This document shows positions 53,546 through 62,821 of a DNA stretch of 64,000 nt, piece by piece. The position numbers were made by a program, and so were the translations under genes. The stretch spans positions 45,369 through 109,368 of the forward strand of contig JBGUEO010000013.1 of assembly GCA_041821315.1 (NCBI GenBank). The letters run 5' to 3'. The notes below the pieces were generated by a model. That model did not search any database and was not told the DNA's origin. It saw only the letters and a list, made by a program, of their open reading frames with translations. Numbering within the stretch: position 1 is the stretch's first letter; each line of letters begins with the position of its first letter. This DNA comes from DIGJ01 sp041821315 (GTDB lineage Bacteria > Bacillota > Clostridia > Lachnospirales > Lachnospiraceae).

Positions 53546-53863
53546 CTAACGTCCCCTTGTCTGAATCTCGAGATTCACATGTTGTTCATTATATTTATCC
53601 CACAATCCATTATAGTAATCATCACCAAGACACTTCCCACGGATTGCCTGTTTCGCACTAGCCAGCTTAAATGAAATGCCCTTATTGGTAATTCGTATCG
53701 TAACTTCATATTTCTCATAAAGTACCTTTGCCAAATGCTCTATTGAAGTAGCATAAGGAAGAGCCGCATCAACATAGATTCGTAATTTCTCTTTATCTGT
53801 CATGAAATCAGGATCTTTCTCCCTTTCATATTTGATATGCGGTCTGCTATTGCTGCAAAACAC
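53546..53863 (-). pseudogene. Relaxase-like C-terminal fragment
   Basis: The frame contains KYEREKDPDFMTDKEKLRIY, VDAALPYATSIEHLAKVLYE, then KYEVTIRITNKGISFKL and AIRGKCLGDDY. This pattern (helical DAA segment, LxxKYxVxIRxT, RGxxLGxDY) is found near the C-terminus of mobilisation relaxases. It lacks the catalytic part, has no clear start signal, and ends in unlike residues. It is probably a relic of a mobilisable element. Confidence 0.45.
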
Positions 53864-54150
53864 TGTGGATAGCAGATGACCTTTTGAATAACAATCGTAA
53901 ATTCCTGCCCCTCAAATTCGAATACAATGAGTTCTAATCTTGTCAGCTAATCAGCCAGATGTGCCTGCTCCTCTCCAAATCGTATAAATGGAACTCTGAC
54001 TCCCAACACAACTTTTGCAAATTTCTCAATCCCTCGTATTTACAGTTCGTTTGCAATTGCTGCCAGTGTAAGAATAAAATAGTTGCCATCATAATAAAGG
54101 CTGTTTTCCTTTCTGCCTCTAGGCGATTTGTTTTACATGTAAAAGAATAC
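53864..54150 (-). other. Degenerate sequence with broken frames
   Basis: On the minus strand a frame containing QAHLAD, a TAG, then LELIVFEFEGQEFTIVIQKV and ICYPQCFAAIADRISNM can be read, but it is not recognised. It adjoins the relaxase-like fragment and may belong to the same lost element. Confidence 0.3.
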
Positions 54151-54152
54151 AA

Positions 54153-54195
54153 AAAAATCACCCAATCCACATTGACTGCGAATTAAGTGATTTTT
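54153..54195. terminator. AT-rich bidirectional terminator
   Basis: AAAAATCAC (54153-54161) and GTGATTTTT (54187-54195) are exact complements with partial inner pairing. T runs follow on both strands. It lies just after the gene at 54212 in its reading direction. Confidence 0.6.
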
Positions 54196-54211
54196 GAGAA
54201 ATATTTTTATC

Positions 54212-54667
54212 CTATTTGTATTTACATGTTCTAAACTTTCCTTCAATCCAAAAAGTTGCTTCAATCGCATGGAACTTTATTAATCTAAATTTAGGGTCAT
54301 CTATTCCATCCTTAAAGAACTTTCTATCAGTTTCATTCCATATTTTACTTTGTAAGTCCTTATCTACTACAAATTCAACATTTCCAATTAGTGTTACACT
54401 ATCTCCGTCCTTGAAATAGCATACGCTTGCCTTAGAATTTGCTTCAAAATGCGTGGCTTTACCATTAATTTTAGATCTTTTTGACGTCACAAAATAAATA
54501 TCCGAAAAACCATCTGATTTTGCAATAGAAAGGATACATGTTCGAGGGTATCCTTTTTCATTTACAGAAGTTAATGTTGCAACATTACACTGCCTAATCA
54601 ATGCATTTGCCTTGTCTTCTATATCTTTTATTCTTTCCTTTTGAATTTCATTTTCTGTTTTTTCCAT
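54212..54667 (-). CDS. Pyridoxamine-phosphate-oxidase-like flavoprotein (general stress 26 type)
   Basis: 151 residues. A split-barrel flavin-binding fold is shown by ATLTSVNEKGYPRTCILSIA, IYFVTSKRSKINGKATHFEA, SVTLIGNVEFVVD and IWNETDRKFFKDGIDDPKF. Members bind FMN or F420 and are linked to stress or small-molecule reduction; true PdxH activity is unlikely. It is the last gene of a run with the TfoX-like and DUF3795 genes. A fragment of a paralogue lies at 45014. Confidence 0.85.
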   Translation of the reverse strand: MEKTENEIQKERIKDIEDKANALIRQCNVATLTSVNEKGYPRTCILSIAKSDGFSDIYFVTSKRSKINGKATHFEANSKASVCYFKDGDSVTLIGNVEFVVDKDLQSKIWNETDRKFFKDGIDDPKFRLIKFHAIEATFWIEGKFRTCKYK

Positions 54668-54672
54668 TATGA

Positions 54673-54996
54673 TTACCTTCTTTTCTTTTTAGGTGCCCGT
54701 TCGGGTAATTCATCATACATTTCCTGCACCATTTTCTGTAACAACTCTCTGTCTTCCAATATTGTGACTAGAAACATCGGCTTCGCTCCTTCATATGGTA
54801 GTTCAGCCTCACAATCCGGTATATACTTTCTGCTAGCATCTGTGATTTTCACCATAAAACCCTTGCCGTAAATTCCACCAATTATTTTCTCTTTATAATA
54901 AAATATGTATCCTCCCATCATAGGGATATTCCGGACATCTTTTAAATCAAACAACTGTTCCATTATATAATCTTTAAGTTCTTTATTATCTAACAC
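54673..54996 (-). CDS. TfoX N-terminal-domain protein
   Basis: 107 residues matching the TfoX_N fold: VRNIPMMGGYIFYYKEKIIG, then GIYGKGFMVKIT and LPYEGAKPMFLV. The tail is basic (PERAPKKKRR). In gammaproteobacteria TfoX controls competence. In Firmicutes these short single-domain relatives have no established role. It is five bases upstream of the flavoprotein gene and probably co-transcribed. Confidence 0.85.
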   Translation of the reverse strand: MLDNKELKDYIMEQLFDLKDVRNIPMMGGYIFYYKEKIIGGIYGKGFMVKITDASRKYIPDCEAELPYEGAKPMFLVTILEDRELLQKMVQEMYDELPERAPKKKRR

Positions 54997-55005
54997 AGAA
55001 ACACC

Positions 55006-55290
55006 TCACGATTTTTTCTTTAATGTCTGTATTCGCATTGCTGTATTTTTTTCAAACTCTTCATCTGAGAATTTAGGATCTCGCGTCTTCATCCAAATAC
55101 TACATGGAACTTCTTCACATTCGCCACAATTCTTTAAATGTTTCTGATTTATAGCGCACTCATAAATTGCACAAGCTTCACCCTTTGGAGCATGAAATAC
55201 TTTACCCTCACATTCATTGCATCCATTACACATATTCCCATAACAGTAACATGTACTACATTCTGTTCCACAACAACTTATATCTGACAT
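55006..55290 (-). CDS. Cysteine-rich DUF3795 protein
   Basis: 94 residues from the ATG at 55290 (GGTGG upstream). It has 13 cysteines in motifs CCGTECSTCYC, MCNGCNECEG, CAIYECA and CGECEEVPC. The spacing matches DUF3795 proteins, which are thought to bind zinc or an Fe-S cluster. Function unknown. It is nine bases upstream of the TfoX-like gene. Confidence 0.85.
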   Translation of the reverse strand: MSDISCCGTECSTCYCYGNMCNGCNECEGKVFHAPKGEACAIYECAINQKHLKNCGECEEVPCSIWMKTRDPKFSDEEFEKNTAMRIQTLKKKS

Positions 55291-55319
55291 ATTGGCACCA
55301 CCTTTCTTTTGATATATTA

Positions 55320-56249
55320 TCACAAATCACTATAACTCTCTTGTATTTTTTCGACATTTTGCAACGCATATCTTTTGGCATCAGCAATATTCATAGAATG
55401 ATATTTTTTGAAATCATGATACAAATGCGCCTGGTCCGAATATCCATATTTATAAACTGCATCCTGAATATCAAATTGCTTACAAAAAATAATATCGTTC
55501 CACAAGTATTGATAACGCACCATAGCGGCCAAACTTTTAGGTGTAACACCAACATATTCTCGAAAAAGTCTTTCTAATTGTCTGTCACTAATGTGCAGAT
55601 TATTTTTCAATTCACCGACGAGCAGAGTGCCTCTACTCCTCATTATTTTTTCTACCGCTTGTAAAACCAAAGTATTCTCATGCTTAATATTATAATTTCT
55701 AATCAATATTTTTTCCACTTTTGGAATCAATTCGTATACATCTGAAACATCAAATAATAATGTTTCGATTTCCTTCTTTATTTTTGAAAAATGGTAACCA
55801 ACATCAAAATGAGCATTTCGGGTATCACAAATTTTTTCCTCTGAAAACATAGGAACACTCCATGCATAAAATCTAATTGCAAATGAAAAGATTGTTTGTT
55901 CTGTGTCATTATAATTTGTTGTAGAAAATGTACGGTCATTAATTCCACAAAAGCTATTATGTATTCTGTTATTTGTAAAATCAACATGAAACATAATATC
56001 CATACAAGTGTCAGGTGTAACAATTCCATTTGTCTTAATATATGTTTTTTCTTGATTAACAGGCTTTTTCGTTCCCCAAAAACATCGAATATATGGCTTT
56101 AAAGCATCACATGGAACAAATTCCATATAATTATTACTACACGTAAAAGGAGTCGCTGTTATTGGGTTGTATATTTTATGTAATTTTATGCAAAACACTC
56201 TCCTTTTTTCAATCACGTTAACATAAAGCATCAAGTGCTTTTGTATCAC
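55320..56249 (-). CDS. AraC-family regulator
   Basis: Up to 309 residues. The C-terminal 100 residues hold the two helix-turn-helix motifs (VGELKNNLHISDRQLERLFR and IQDAVYKYGYSDQAHLYHDF). The N-terminal 200 residues form a DUF6597-like sensor (VPCDALKPYIRCFWGTKKPV). The start is uncertain. The best ribosome binding site (AAAAAAGGAGAG, 56200-56208) lies inside the first codons and would suit an unusual start near 56189-56198 rather than the ATG at 56249. The longer form overlaps the kinase remnant next to it. Confidence 0.82.
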   Translation of the reverse strand: MIQKHLMLYVNVIEKRRVFCIKLHKIYNPITATPFTCSNNYMEFVPCDALKPYIRCFWGTKKPVNQEKTYIKTNGIVTPDTCMDIMFHVDFTNNRIHNSFCGINDRTFSTTNYNDTEQTIFSFAIRFYAWSVPMFSEEKICDTRNAHFDVGYHFSKIKKEIETLLFDVSDVYELIPKVEKILIRNYNIKHENTLVLQAVEKIMRSRGTLLVGELKNNLHISDRQLERLFREYVGVTPKSLAAMVRYQYLWNDIIFCKQFDIQDAVYKYGYSDQAHLYHDFKKYHSMNIADAKRYALQNVEKIQESYSDL

Positions 56250-56393
56250 AACCGTCTTTTACCTCTAAAATGTCTCTGCGCACTACATCCTGTAAAACAA
56301 CATTGTAGTATGACCAAATTTCTGTTGCAATTCATTTGCAATTGTTATTTTGCCACTGCCTGAATTCCCCCTGATTATTATCAAACTGGACAT
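56218..56393 (-). pseudogene. Truncated P-loop kinase gene
   Basis: The frame starts MSSLIIIRGNSGSGKITIAN, ELQQKFGHTTMLF, with Walker A GNSGSGKI in which the usual Ser/Thr is Ile. It stops, then continues in another frame as QDVVRRDILEVKDGCDTKAL until 56218. The rest of the kinase (usually about 170 residues) has been lost. Confidence 0.7.
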
Positions 56394-56420
56394 TTTTTCT
56401 TCACCTCACAATTCATCTTA

Positions 56421-57221
56421 TCAATTCAAATATTTATTCTTTTCCAACCATTTCACTGATTTTTTCAAGGCATCAACTGTTTTTGTCTCCACCACACACC
56501 TGCAATTTTTCTGTTTAGCGATATCTAATCTTTTAATCAGGTCAATTTCACCTGTTCCAAGTGTCATATGATCTGACTTATTACTACCATCATGAATATG
56601 AAAATGTTGTAGCTGTCTCTCGTGTTTTATAATAAAAGCTTCATCCTTGTTATCACAGGAATTTGAATGACCTATATCCCATGTTAATGCAAATACATTA
56701 CTTTGTAATAGCAGTTCGATTGCCTCTTTTTCATAATCCGTAAATCCATCCGTGTTCTCAATACAAATATAGATATCATCATGACCAATTGTCTGTTCAC
56801 ACATATCACGGAATCCAATAATACTTTGCAAATATGTCTCTTTATATTGATCAAATAATTTTACTTTTCTATCTGGCAATGTAAAATGAACTCCGTGATT
56901 CATATGCATATTAAGAATTGGTATATCCAGTTTCTTTGCCACCTGAATCGATCGTTCAACTGTTTCCATATATGCCTTTGCCACAAGTGGATTAAAATCA
57001 CTCACATTCAGATTTTCATCCAAATGTATTGTATAAAATAGCTGATATTTATTTTTTAACATCTTCAGTACCTCTATATTTTCCAGTTGATTTAACTGAT
57101 ACAGAGGCAGATTCATATTTAGTTCCACAAAGTCCAACCCTAATTCAAGGCATAACTCCATGGTTTCTTCTAACCCATTTAATTCTATTAATGTTGGCAT
57201 TCCAAATATCATAGCTGTCAC
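56421..57221 (-). CDS. Sugar-phosphate isomerase/epimerase-like TIM barrel
   Basis: 266 residues, or 263 if the second Met (MIFGMP) is used. Metal-site segments of the AP-endonuclease-2/xylose-isomerase-like family are present: FVELNMNL, ILNMHMNHG (His ligands), CIENTDG (Glu), WDIGHSNS (Asp, His) and FHIHDGSN. It probably isomerises or epimerises a sugar or related compound using a divalent metal. Its start overlaps the stop of the histidine-phosphatase gene, so the two may be co-transcribed. Confidence 0.82.
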   Translation of the reverse strand: MTAMIFGMPTLIELNGLEETMELCLELGLDFVELNMNLPLYQLNQLENIEVLKMLKNKYQLFYTIHLDENLNVSDFNPLVAKAYMETVERSIQVAKKLDIPILNMHMNHGVHFTLPDRKVKLFDQYKETYLQSIIGFRDMCEQTIGHDDIYICIENTDGFTDYEKEAIELLLQSNVFALTWDIGHSNSCDNKDEAFIIKHERQLQHFHIHDGSNKSDHMTLGTGEIDLIKRLDIAKQKNCRCVVETKTVDALKKSVKWLEKNKYLN

Positions 57222-58163
57222 TCCATTCTGATGTATGAATCAAAATACTGCTCCTGAAAATCAATTTGTTTCCGCATCTCTTCCTCAGAATATGTCATAT
57301 TATCTGGACAAACCACCCATTTTTCTTCAACATCATCATTTCTATGTACTACGGCAATAATTTTTCCCCTAAATGCATCTACTGGAACATCGATTCCTAA
57401 AATATATGCATCTTGTTCCTCGCCATCTGGAACCATAATACCTTCAACGTAGCCATAATTGATGGGATAATACATATCCTTATGCTTCGGATGATAAGAG
57501 CCAAGTGGTCTGTCTACGGTAACCGTAACCACTTTACCTATCATGGATTCCTCCTTCGGTTTATCCGCCCGCGCTTTTCCTTTGAATTCTTTTTTTATGT
57601 GAAAATGCTCCTGTTTTCTCACAAGGTTTTCCCCATCAAAATCAAGCTGAATTATGTAAGGCATCCAGTCTATAATTCTTAAAAACGAATCACAGTTATA
57701 TTCTCTGTCATAGTAATTTAAGATTGTACTTAATGCTGTTCCATGAGTTCCTATTACAATGGATGTCTCCTCACTCTTATTTTGATTTTCTATGAGTATA
57801 TCTGTCAAAGCAGCAATATTTCTTTCCCTAACCATTGCAAGGGATTCACCCCTCCTCTTCACGAAACCCGTGATTTTCCCAACGTTTCTGAAGCATTCCA
57901 TGATTATTTCCATCTGCTCCCTTTTCTCTTTCCCTAAAACGTTCGTCGGTATGTATTTCTTTATCAAAATATGCTGCACTAGCTGCAATTGTATCAATAC
58001 TTCGTTTATATGGACTACTATAAAAACAGTCGATCTTTTTATCCTTCAAGAAACTCTTTACAGACTGAGAATCTATTTTCCCTTCCGCAGTTAATGGTCT
58101 TGTTCTATCATCTTCCCAATCATGTTCCGGTTGGGCGTGGCGGACAAAAAATACTTTTAGCAT
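57218..58163 (-). pseudogene. Histidine phosphatase fused to an inorganic-pyrophosphatase-like domain, split by a one-base frameshift
   Basis: The first frame (58163 to 57846) starts MLKVFFVRHAQPEHDW, the RHA/G motif of phosphoglycerate-mutase-like phosphatases. It ends in NHGFREEEG. The second frame continues ESLAMVRERNIAALTDILIE, IGTHGTALSTILNYYD (second catalytic His) and then a pyrophosphatase-like domain (TVDRPLGSYHPKHKDMYYPI, NYGYVEGIMVPDGEEQDAYI). Removing one base from a run of four C at 57849-57852 restores a single 314-residue protein. It could be a real mutation, a slippage-controlled switch, or a sequencing error. Confidence 0.8.
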
Positions 58164-58266
58164 ATACTTCCCTCACATTCTATTATCTGTTTTAATGTTC
58201 TATTTTAATAAACTACTTTTATTAATTATACATAAGAATCCAGTATATTTCATCCACATTTTTCAA

Positions 58267-58296
58267 AAAGAGCCAGCTGATATCAACTGACTCTTT
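58267..58296 (-). terminator. Terminator between the phosphatase and EamA-remnant regions
   Basis: AAAGAG-C-CAG and CTG-A-CTCTTT pair with one internal mismatch. On the minus strand TTTTTG follows. Confidence 0.6.
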
Positions 58297-58316
58297 CAAT
58301 AACTAATTAAACACAT

Positions 58317-58514
58317 TCATCGCATCCACATACCCCTGCAACGCATCTGTAATGTAAAAAAAGAAATTGTAAACCTATGCACCAGAATATTCAGCGGATC
58401 GTCCACAGTTAAGGCCATCTTTGTAAACAAAAAAGATAGACCTATTATAAAGGCATACAGTACTGCCGCAAAATATGCATTTGTTTTATTGCTATTTTTC
58501 ATTCTAATATTCAC
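58317..58514 (-). pseudogene. N-terminal remnant of an EamA/DMT transporter
   Basis: The frame has NAYFAAVLYAFIIGLSFLFT, KMALTVDDPLNILVHRFTIS, the first helix and loop of drug/metabolite transporters. It then runs into unlike sequence and stops. Most of the ten-helix protein is missing. Confidence 0.65.
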
Positions 58515-58654
58515 CTCTAGTCTTGACTTTAAATTGTGTATCTCTATTTTAATTTATATTGATTTTTTGACGGCTACGCTGAATAAATCTGCTCAAAAAG
58601 ATGTGTAAAAAGCAACCTTTTTGAATGTACCTACCTTGAATAAAGATGTTGGCA

Positions 58655-59149
58655 TTAATTGTTAAATAAAAGAACCATGTCATTCCAAACAGCATGGCCA
58701 TGCTCAGACTCAGACTTTCCAATATTAACAAAACCGAATTTCTCATAATAATGGATTTTTTCATCTTTGCAGCATAAAGTCATACCTTTTCGCTCTGCTT
58801 TTCTAGCCACTTCAATCAGCTTCTTAATCAATTCTGCAGCGATACCTCTAGCTCTGTATTCAGGTAGTACATCAAGTCCAAAAATGCTTTGGTAGTCACC
58901 CATGGAATCATGGAATGATGTATTACTGTAGAATTTGTCTCGGATGACTTTTTCATTAATTACGCTTCCGTTTATGAACCCCACTATTTTGCCGTCTAGT
59001 TCAGCTACAAGGAAATTTTCAGGAAAGACCTTAATTCTATCTTCTAAGGAAGCGCGAGTAGCGGCTTCCGCCTTGGAAAAGCAGATTTCCTCTATATTTG
59101 CAACACTGTTCAGTTCGTGCATTGTAACTTGTCTTATCTTGATCTCCAT
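58655..59149 (-). CDS. GNAT-family N-acetyltransferase (AANAT-like)
   Basis: 164 residues from the ATG at 59149, which has GGAGGAG in place; an earlier Met lacks it. The acetyl-CoA site is FGLDVLPEYRARGIAAELIK, with FLVAELDGKIVGFINGS and YYEKFGFVNIGKS. The length and the SEHGHAVWNDM end match arylalkylamine-like acetyltransferases. Substrate unknown. Confidence 0.85.
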   Translation of the reverse strand: MEIKIRQVTMHELNSVANIEEICFSKAEAATRASLEDRIKVFPENFLVAELDGKIVGFINGSVINEKVIRDKFYSNTSFHDSMGDYQSIFGLDVLPEYRARGIAAELIKKLIEVARKAERKGMTLCCKDEKIHYYEKFGFVNIGKSESEHGHAVWNDMVLLFNN

Positions 59150-59222
59150 ATTTTTCTCCTCCATTCTTACCAAAAACTTATTATACATTCAATTTTATTT
59201 ATATCATTAAAAATTCTTCAGT

Positions 59223-59333
59223 TCACCTTCTTCTGTTTTGTTCACGTAACATGCCATACCTGTTTGGTGGTAAATACTCAAATTGATGCTTACGATATAA
59301 TAAACCAGCAAGACTGTTCGCTATAAAGCATAT
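59223..59333 (-). pseudogene. C-terminal remnant of a GNAT gene, paralogue of 59852-60274
   Basis: The frame reads IANSLAGLLYRKHQFEYLPP, then NRYGMLREQN. It is about 85% identical at DNA level to the end of the intact gene at 59852 (IANSPADLLYHKYQFEYLSP, NRCGMLREQN). It is evidence for a tandem duplication followed by deletion. Confidence 0.75.
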
Positions 59334-59347
59334 AGAAAAGCTATATA

Positions 59348-59818
59348 TTATAATTCTGTAAATCCGATTTTTCTATAAAGATTAACAGCTCCGACATTTC
59401 TGGGATGTACATTCAGAACTAGACTTTCATATCCCAAACTTACCAATACTCTGATACTTTTTTTCAACAGGCTACTTGCCATTCCCAAATGTAAATATTT
59501 TTTTGTTGTAAATAATTCTGAAACCAATGGTTTATCTTTATATAAGCCAATAAGAATAACGGCTGCAATTTCCCCATTTTGTTTAATTTGAAAGGAAGCC
59601 TCAGGCAGAAATGCTCCATAGGTACCTTCAATAACGCTGCAAAGCTCTTTCTTTAAATCTTCCAAACTTTCCCCTTCATAATCCACGGTATCCTGAAATG
59701 CTTCGAACATTGAAACTGCTAGCGCATCTATATCATCAGTGCTTATCCGATCGAAGGCATAAACTTCCTCTGGTTTTTGTGGTACAAGTGTATAAATCAT
59801 ACTAATTCTATTGCTCAT
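59348..59818 (-). CDS. GNAT-family acetyltransferase
   Basis: About 156 residues from the ATG at 59818 (GGAGG nine bases upstream). The acetyl-CoA loop is FTTKKYLHLGMASSLLKKSI and the end is VHPRNVGAVNLYRKIGFTEL. The C-terminus stops immediately after the GFTEL strand, a little short, so one or two strands may be missing. It sits between a GNAT remnant and another GNAT gene on the same strand. Confidence 0.8.
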   Translation of the reverse strand: MSNRISMIYTLVPQKPEEVYAFDRISTDDIDALAVSMFEAFQDTVDYEGESLEDLKKELCSVIEGTYGAFLPEASFQIKQNGEIAAVILIGLYKDKPLVSELFTTKKYLHLGMASSLLKKSIRVLVSLGYESLVLNVHPRNVGAVNLYRKIGFTEL

Positions 59819-59851
59819 CAATATATCCTCCAGCTTTTTTTATTGTACAAA

Positions 59852-60274
59852 TTACGACACTCTCAACGTGTTTTGTTCCCGTAACATGCCACACCTGTTT
59901 GGTGACAAATACTCAAATTGATACTTATGATATAATAAATCAGCAGGACTGTTCGCTATCAAACAGATATAACTATCTTCAAAAGTATTTTCTTTAAAGT
60001 AGTTATTGATTTCCTTCATTATTTGATCTGCAAAACCTTTTCTTCGATAATTTTCATCCACCATAATATCACTTACCACATAAGTGATTCCTCCATCACC
60101 TACAATTCTTCCAAATCCTATTAGTTTTTCTTTGTCATAAAGAGATACTGTAAACAAAGAATTTGTTATTGCTTTTCTGCTTCTTTCCAAATCCTTATTT
60201 CCCATTCCCGAACGAAGTCTCAAGCTAATATAATCTTCTGCTTTCGGTTTTTCATAGAGCATTTTCATATCCAT
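59852..60274 (-). CDS. GNAT-family acetyltransferase
   Basis: 140 residues with GFGRIVGDGGITYVVSDIMV, then DENYRRKGFADQIMKEINNY (acetyl-CoA site) and LYHKYQFEYLSPNRCGM. This pattern is common to short GNATs of the YitI/ElaA-like kind. It is divergent from a broken MocR-type regulator gene. A degraded paralogue lies at 59223. Confidence 0.85.
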   Translation of the reverse strand: MDMKMLYEKPKAEDYISLRLRSGMGNKDLERSRKAITNSLFTVSLYDKEKLIGFGRIVGDGGITYVVSDIMVDENYRRKGFADQIMKEINNYFKENTFEDSYICLIANSPADLLYHKYQFEYLSPNRCGMLREQNTLRVS

Positions 60275-60405
60275 ATGCCTCCCTTAACTATTCTTCAATT
60301 GTTTTTATATCTATAGTTTTCCTCTCTCTATTTTAATTTATATAGCGCTATGTTACAATGTAAACAAAGTCAATGTGTACCGGTACAGAAATAGAGGTGT
60401 GTGTT

Positions 60406-61374
60406 ATGTATAAATATTTATCCTTATTAAATGAAATTGAAAACATGATAAAAAGTGGTAACTATAGGCAAGGCGAGAGAATTCCTTCTATCCGCAGCTT
60501 ATCTGTATCTTATCATTGTAATAAAAGCACTGTTCTTCGTGCGTTGTCTGAATTGGAACGAAAACACATAATTTATTCACTTCCAAAAAGCGGATATTAT
60601 GTTGTAACATCAAAAGCCGAATCAAACCAAGGTGAGAACCTTGTATTGGACTTTTCCTCTTCTTCTCCTGACCCTGCGGTATTTCCATATTTGGATTTTC
60701 AGCACTGTACAAATCAAGCGATTGACATCTATAAGAACGATATTAATAGAACAACCCGGTTATCATAACCCTCTAGGAACGTCCTATTCTCAAAAAGAGA
60801 AAAAAGAAATTTTAGAACTGGCACAAAAATATAATGTATTTATTGTAGAAGATGATTATTTAGCTGATTTTGAACAGAATTCAAAAGCTGATCCAATTTA
60901 TTCCTATGATGATTTTACACATGTCATCTATTTAAAGAGTTATTCAAAAGTTATCTTCCCCGGATTAAGAATCGGTATTGCCGTAATCCCAGATAAATTG
61001 ATTGAAACATTCAGTCAATACAAACGAATTCTTGATATAGACAGCTCTATGCTTTCTCAGGCAGCATTAGAAATCTATATTAAAAACGGCATGTTTGAAA
61101 GACATAAGGAAAAATGAACGCAACTTATCGTTCAAGATCAAACTGTTTAATATCGGCATTGGAAAATAAACAAAAAGAGTGTAATCAGACTAACTTTTCG
61201 CATGCTCCTATTAAAAATATTGCTTTTCATACTTATATTGAAATGGATGAACAGATATCATGTGAAAAGGTTATTCATCGGCTAAAAAATAAATCAATTA
61301 TTGTTGATGGAGCAACTAATAATTATTTACGTTCCTTCCTCGTAAGAGACTCTATATTAAAACTTAATATTTAA
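60406..61374 (+). pseudogene. Broken MocR-type (GntR plus aminotransferase) regulator gene
   Basis: The first part (60406-60768) is a GntR winged helix (IKSGNYRQGERIPSIRSLSV, then NKSTVLRALSELERKHII) with AGAGGTG before its ATG. A second frame (60740-61117) gives the aminotransferase core (IEQPGYHNPLGTSYSQKEKK, FIVEDDYLADFE, and SYSKVIFPGLRIG with the PLP-binding Lys). About 150 residues between the two parts are missing. A third frame after 61114 holds the C-terminus. A perfect palindrome TGTACCGGTACA lies at 60376-60387 in the promoter region. Confidence 0.8.
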
Positions 61375-61595
61375 ATGTGGAGGAGGAATATATTGAAGAG
61401 GGAATTTCACAGATTATGAAACAAATTTTCTAATAAATCAAGGCTCGCTATTGTAATCGTAAAAAGGCAGGTAGATTTACAAAGTCATTGTAGCAACCAT
61501 GTTGTCACAAGTACCTTCGCACTTTAGGCAATGATTTTGCGCTCTTATCTATTAATAAAGATGCCTTTAACAATATTTTTTATCCAATAATATAC

Positions 61596-61979
61596 TTACA
61601 AGTTAGCTTTAAAAATGGTTTCTTTATATTTCCAGATAATAATCAATACCGATGATAAAATGATCCAAACTGCACTTGATATTAAAATCGAGTGAAATAT
61701 GTGATATTTTTTTAAGGTAAAATTTAATACTAAAAGGAAAATTACAAAGGGGATAGCCGAAAACATAGCGAAATATGTTGTTACTCGAACTTTTGAAACT
61801 CCTTGTTCTGTATACATAAAATAATAAGCAAGTATGCTTAAACCAGGAAAACTTAGTACCAATCCGGTAATATAATAATTTTTCGTTTTTGATACAAAAT
61901 GAACGACAATTATAATACTAACAGCTACAATGCATTTTATAAGTAAATCCATATACGATTTCTTCTCTAAATCATTCAT
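61596..61979 (-). CDS. Four-helix membrane protein, GlpM/DUF3147-like
   Basis: 127 residues with four predicted membrane helices (about 12-28, 36-54, 68-86 and 97-117). The segment ITGLVLSFPGLSILAYYFMY resembles GlpM-type inner-membrane proteins. Function unknown. The start overlaps the acetyltransferase stop by four bases, so the two are co-transcribed. The 200 bases downstream contain no further gene. Confidence 0.65.
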   Translation of the reverse strand: MNDLEKKSYMDLLIKCIVAVSIIIVVHFVSKTKNYYITGLVLSFPGLSILAYYFMYTEQGVSKVRVTTYFAMFSAIPFVIFLLVLNFTLKKYHIFHSILISSAVWIILSSVLIIIWKYKETIFKANL

Positions 61980-62575
61980 ACTGATTTAATCATATTGCTA
62001 TGATTGTTCAATATTTCCATGATCGCGTTCTTGTCAATCTCTTGAATTGACACAAATGGCTTGGGTTCAAGATCGTAATCTCCAACGGTCTTTTCAAACC
62101 AGGCAACATCATGCCATGCACTGCATTTGTATCCTGTGCTATGGTATATTCCTAATCTTTTAAATCCGAAGTATTCATGCAATTTTTCACTGTTCTCGTT
62201 AGGGGATGTAATACCCCCATATACATTACGTACATTTTGCATCTGCAATATCTCGATTAAGGCACTGTAAAGCGCTTTGCCCACTCCGCAACGCAAACAG
62301 GTTTTATCAATATAAACCGACAATTCTGCATTCCACTGGTATGCTGCTCGTTCCATTTGTCTATGTGCATATGCATATCCGACAATTTTTTCATTTGACA
62401 AGCAAACGATATAAGGATAGTCCGCTGATATTTTCTTAATACGATTTCTAAATTCATCTAAGGACGGAGTTTCATATTCAAAAGTGATAGCTGTTTCCTT
62501 AACATAGATCTCATATATTTCCAGAATCTCTGCGGCATCTGCTTCTGATACAAGCTTAATTATTTTCGTTTTCAT
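61976..62575 (-). CDS. Phosphinothricin-acetyltransferase-like GNAT
   Basis: 199 residues. The pattern EILEIYEIYVKETAITFEYE and PYIVCLSNEKIVGYAYAH is that of PAT/YncA-type N-acetyltransferases, as are SVYIDKTCLRCGVGKALYSA and GYKCSAWHDVAWFEKTVGDY. Members acetylate phosphinothricin, methionine sulfone or similar amino acids. The acetyl-CoA loop is CGVGKAL. A putative membrane protein gene follows, overlapping by four bases. Confidence 0.88.
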   Translation of the reverse strand: MKTKIIKLVSEADAAEILEIYEIYVKETAITFEYETPSLDEFRNRIKKISADYPYIVCLSNEKIVGYAYAHRQMERAAYQWNAELSVYIDKTCLRCGVGKALYSALIEILQMQNVRNVYGGITSPNENSEKLHEYFGFKRLGIYHSTGYKCSAWHDVAWFEKTVGDYDLEPKPFVSIQEIDKNAIMEILNNHSNMIKSV

Positions 62576-62821
62576 ATTACTTTCCTCTCTTTTCTTACTT
62601 ATAATTCTGGATAGCAGCTTTTCGAAATAAGTAGATATTACTTTTATCTATCGATAGCCGTTGTTACACAAAATAGCTTGCTTTCAACTTTTACTGATAT
62701 CCAGTATACTAATCATATTATATCACCCATTTTCGTAAAAGCATAATTGACACTTTTAATCATTTGCCATAGAATTAGGTTATATCAAGTTCTAATAGAA
62801 ACCAAGTAGGAAGGTGAAAAC

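Noticed and set aside
53943..54170. 75-codon minus-strand ORF
   Set aside because: Low-complexity, no start signal, and it overlaps a terminator. It is treated as part of a degenerate stretch.
58549..58764. 71-codon minus-strand ORF
   Set aside because: It is mostly an alternate frame of the acetyltransferase gene at 58655 and has no supported start.
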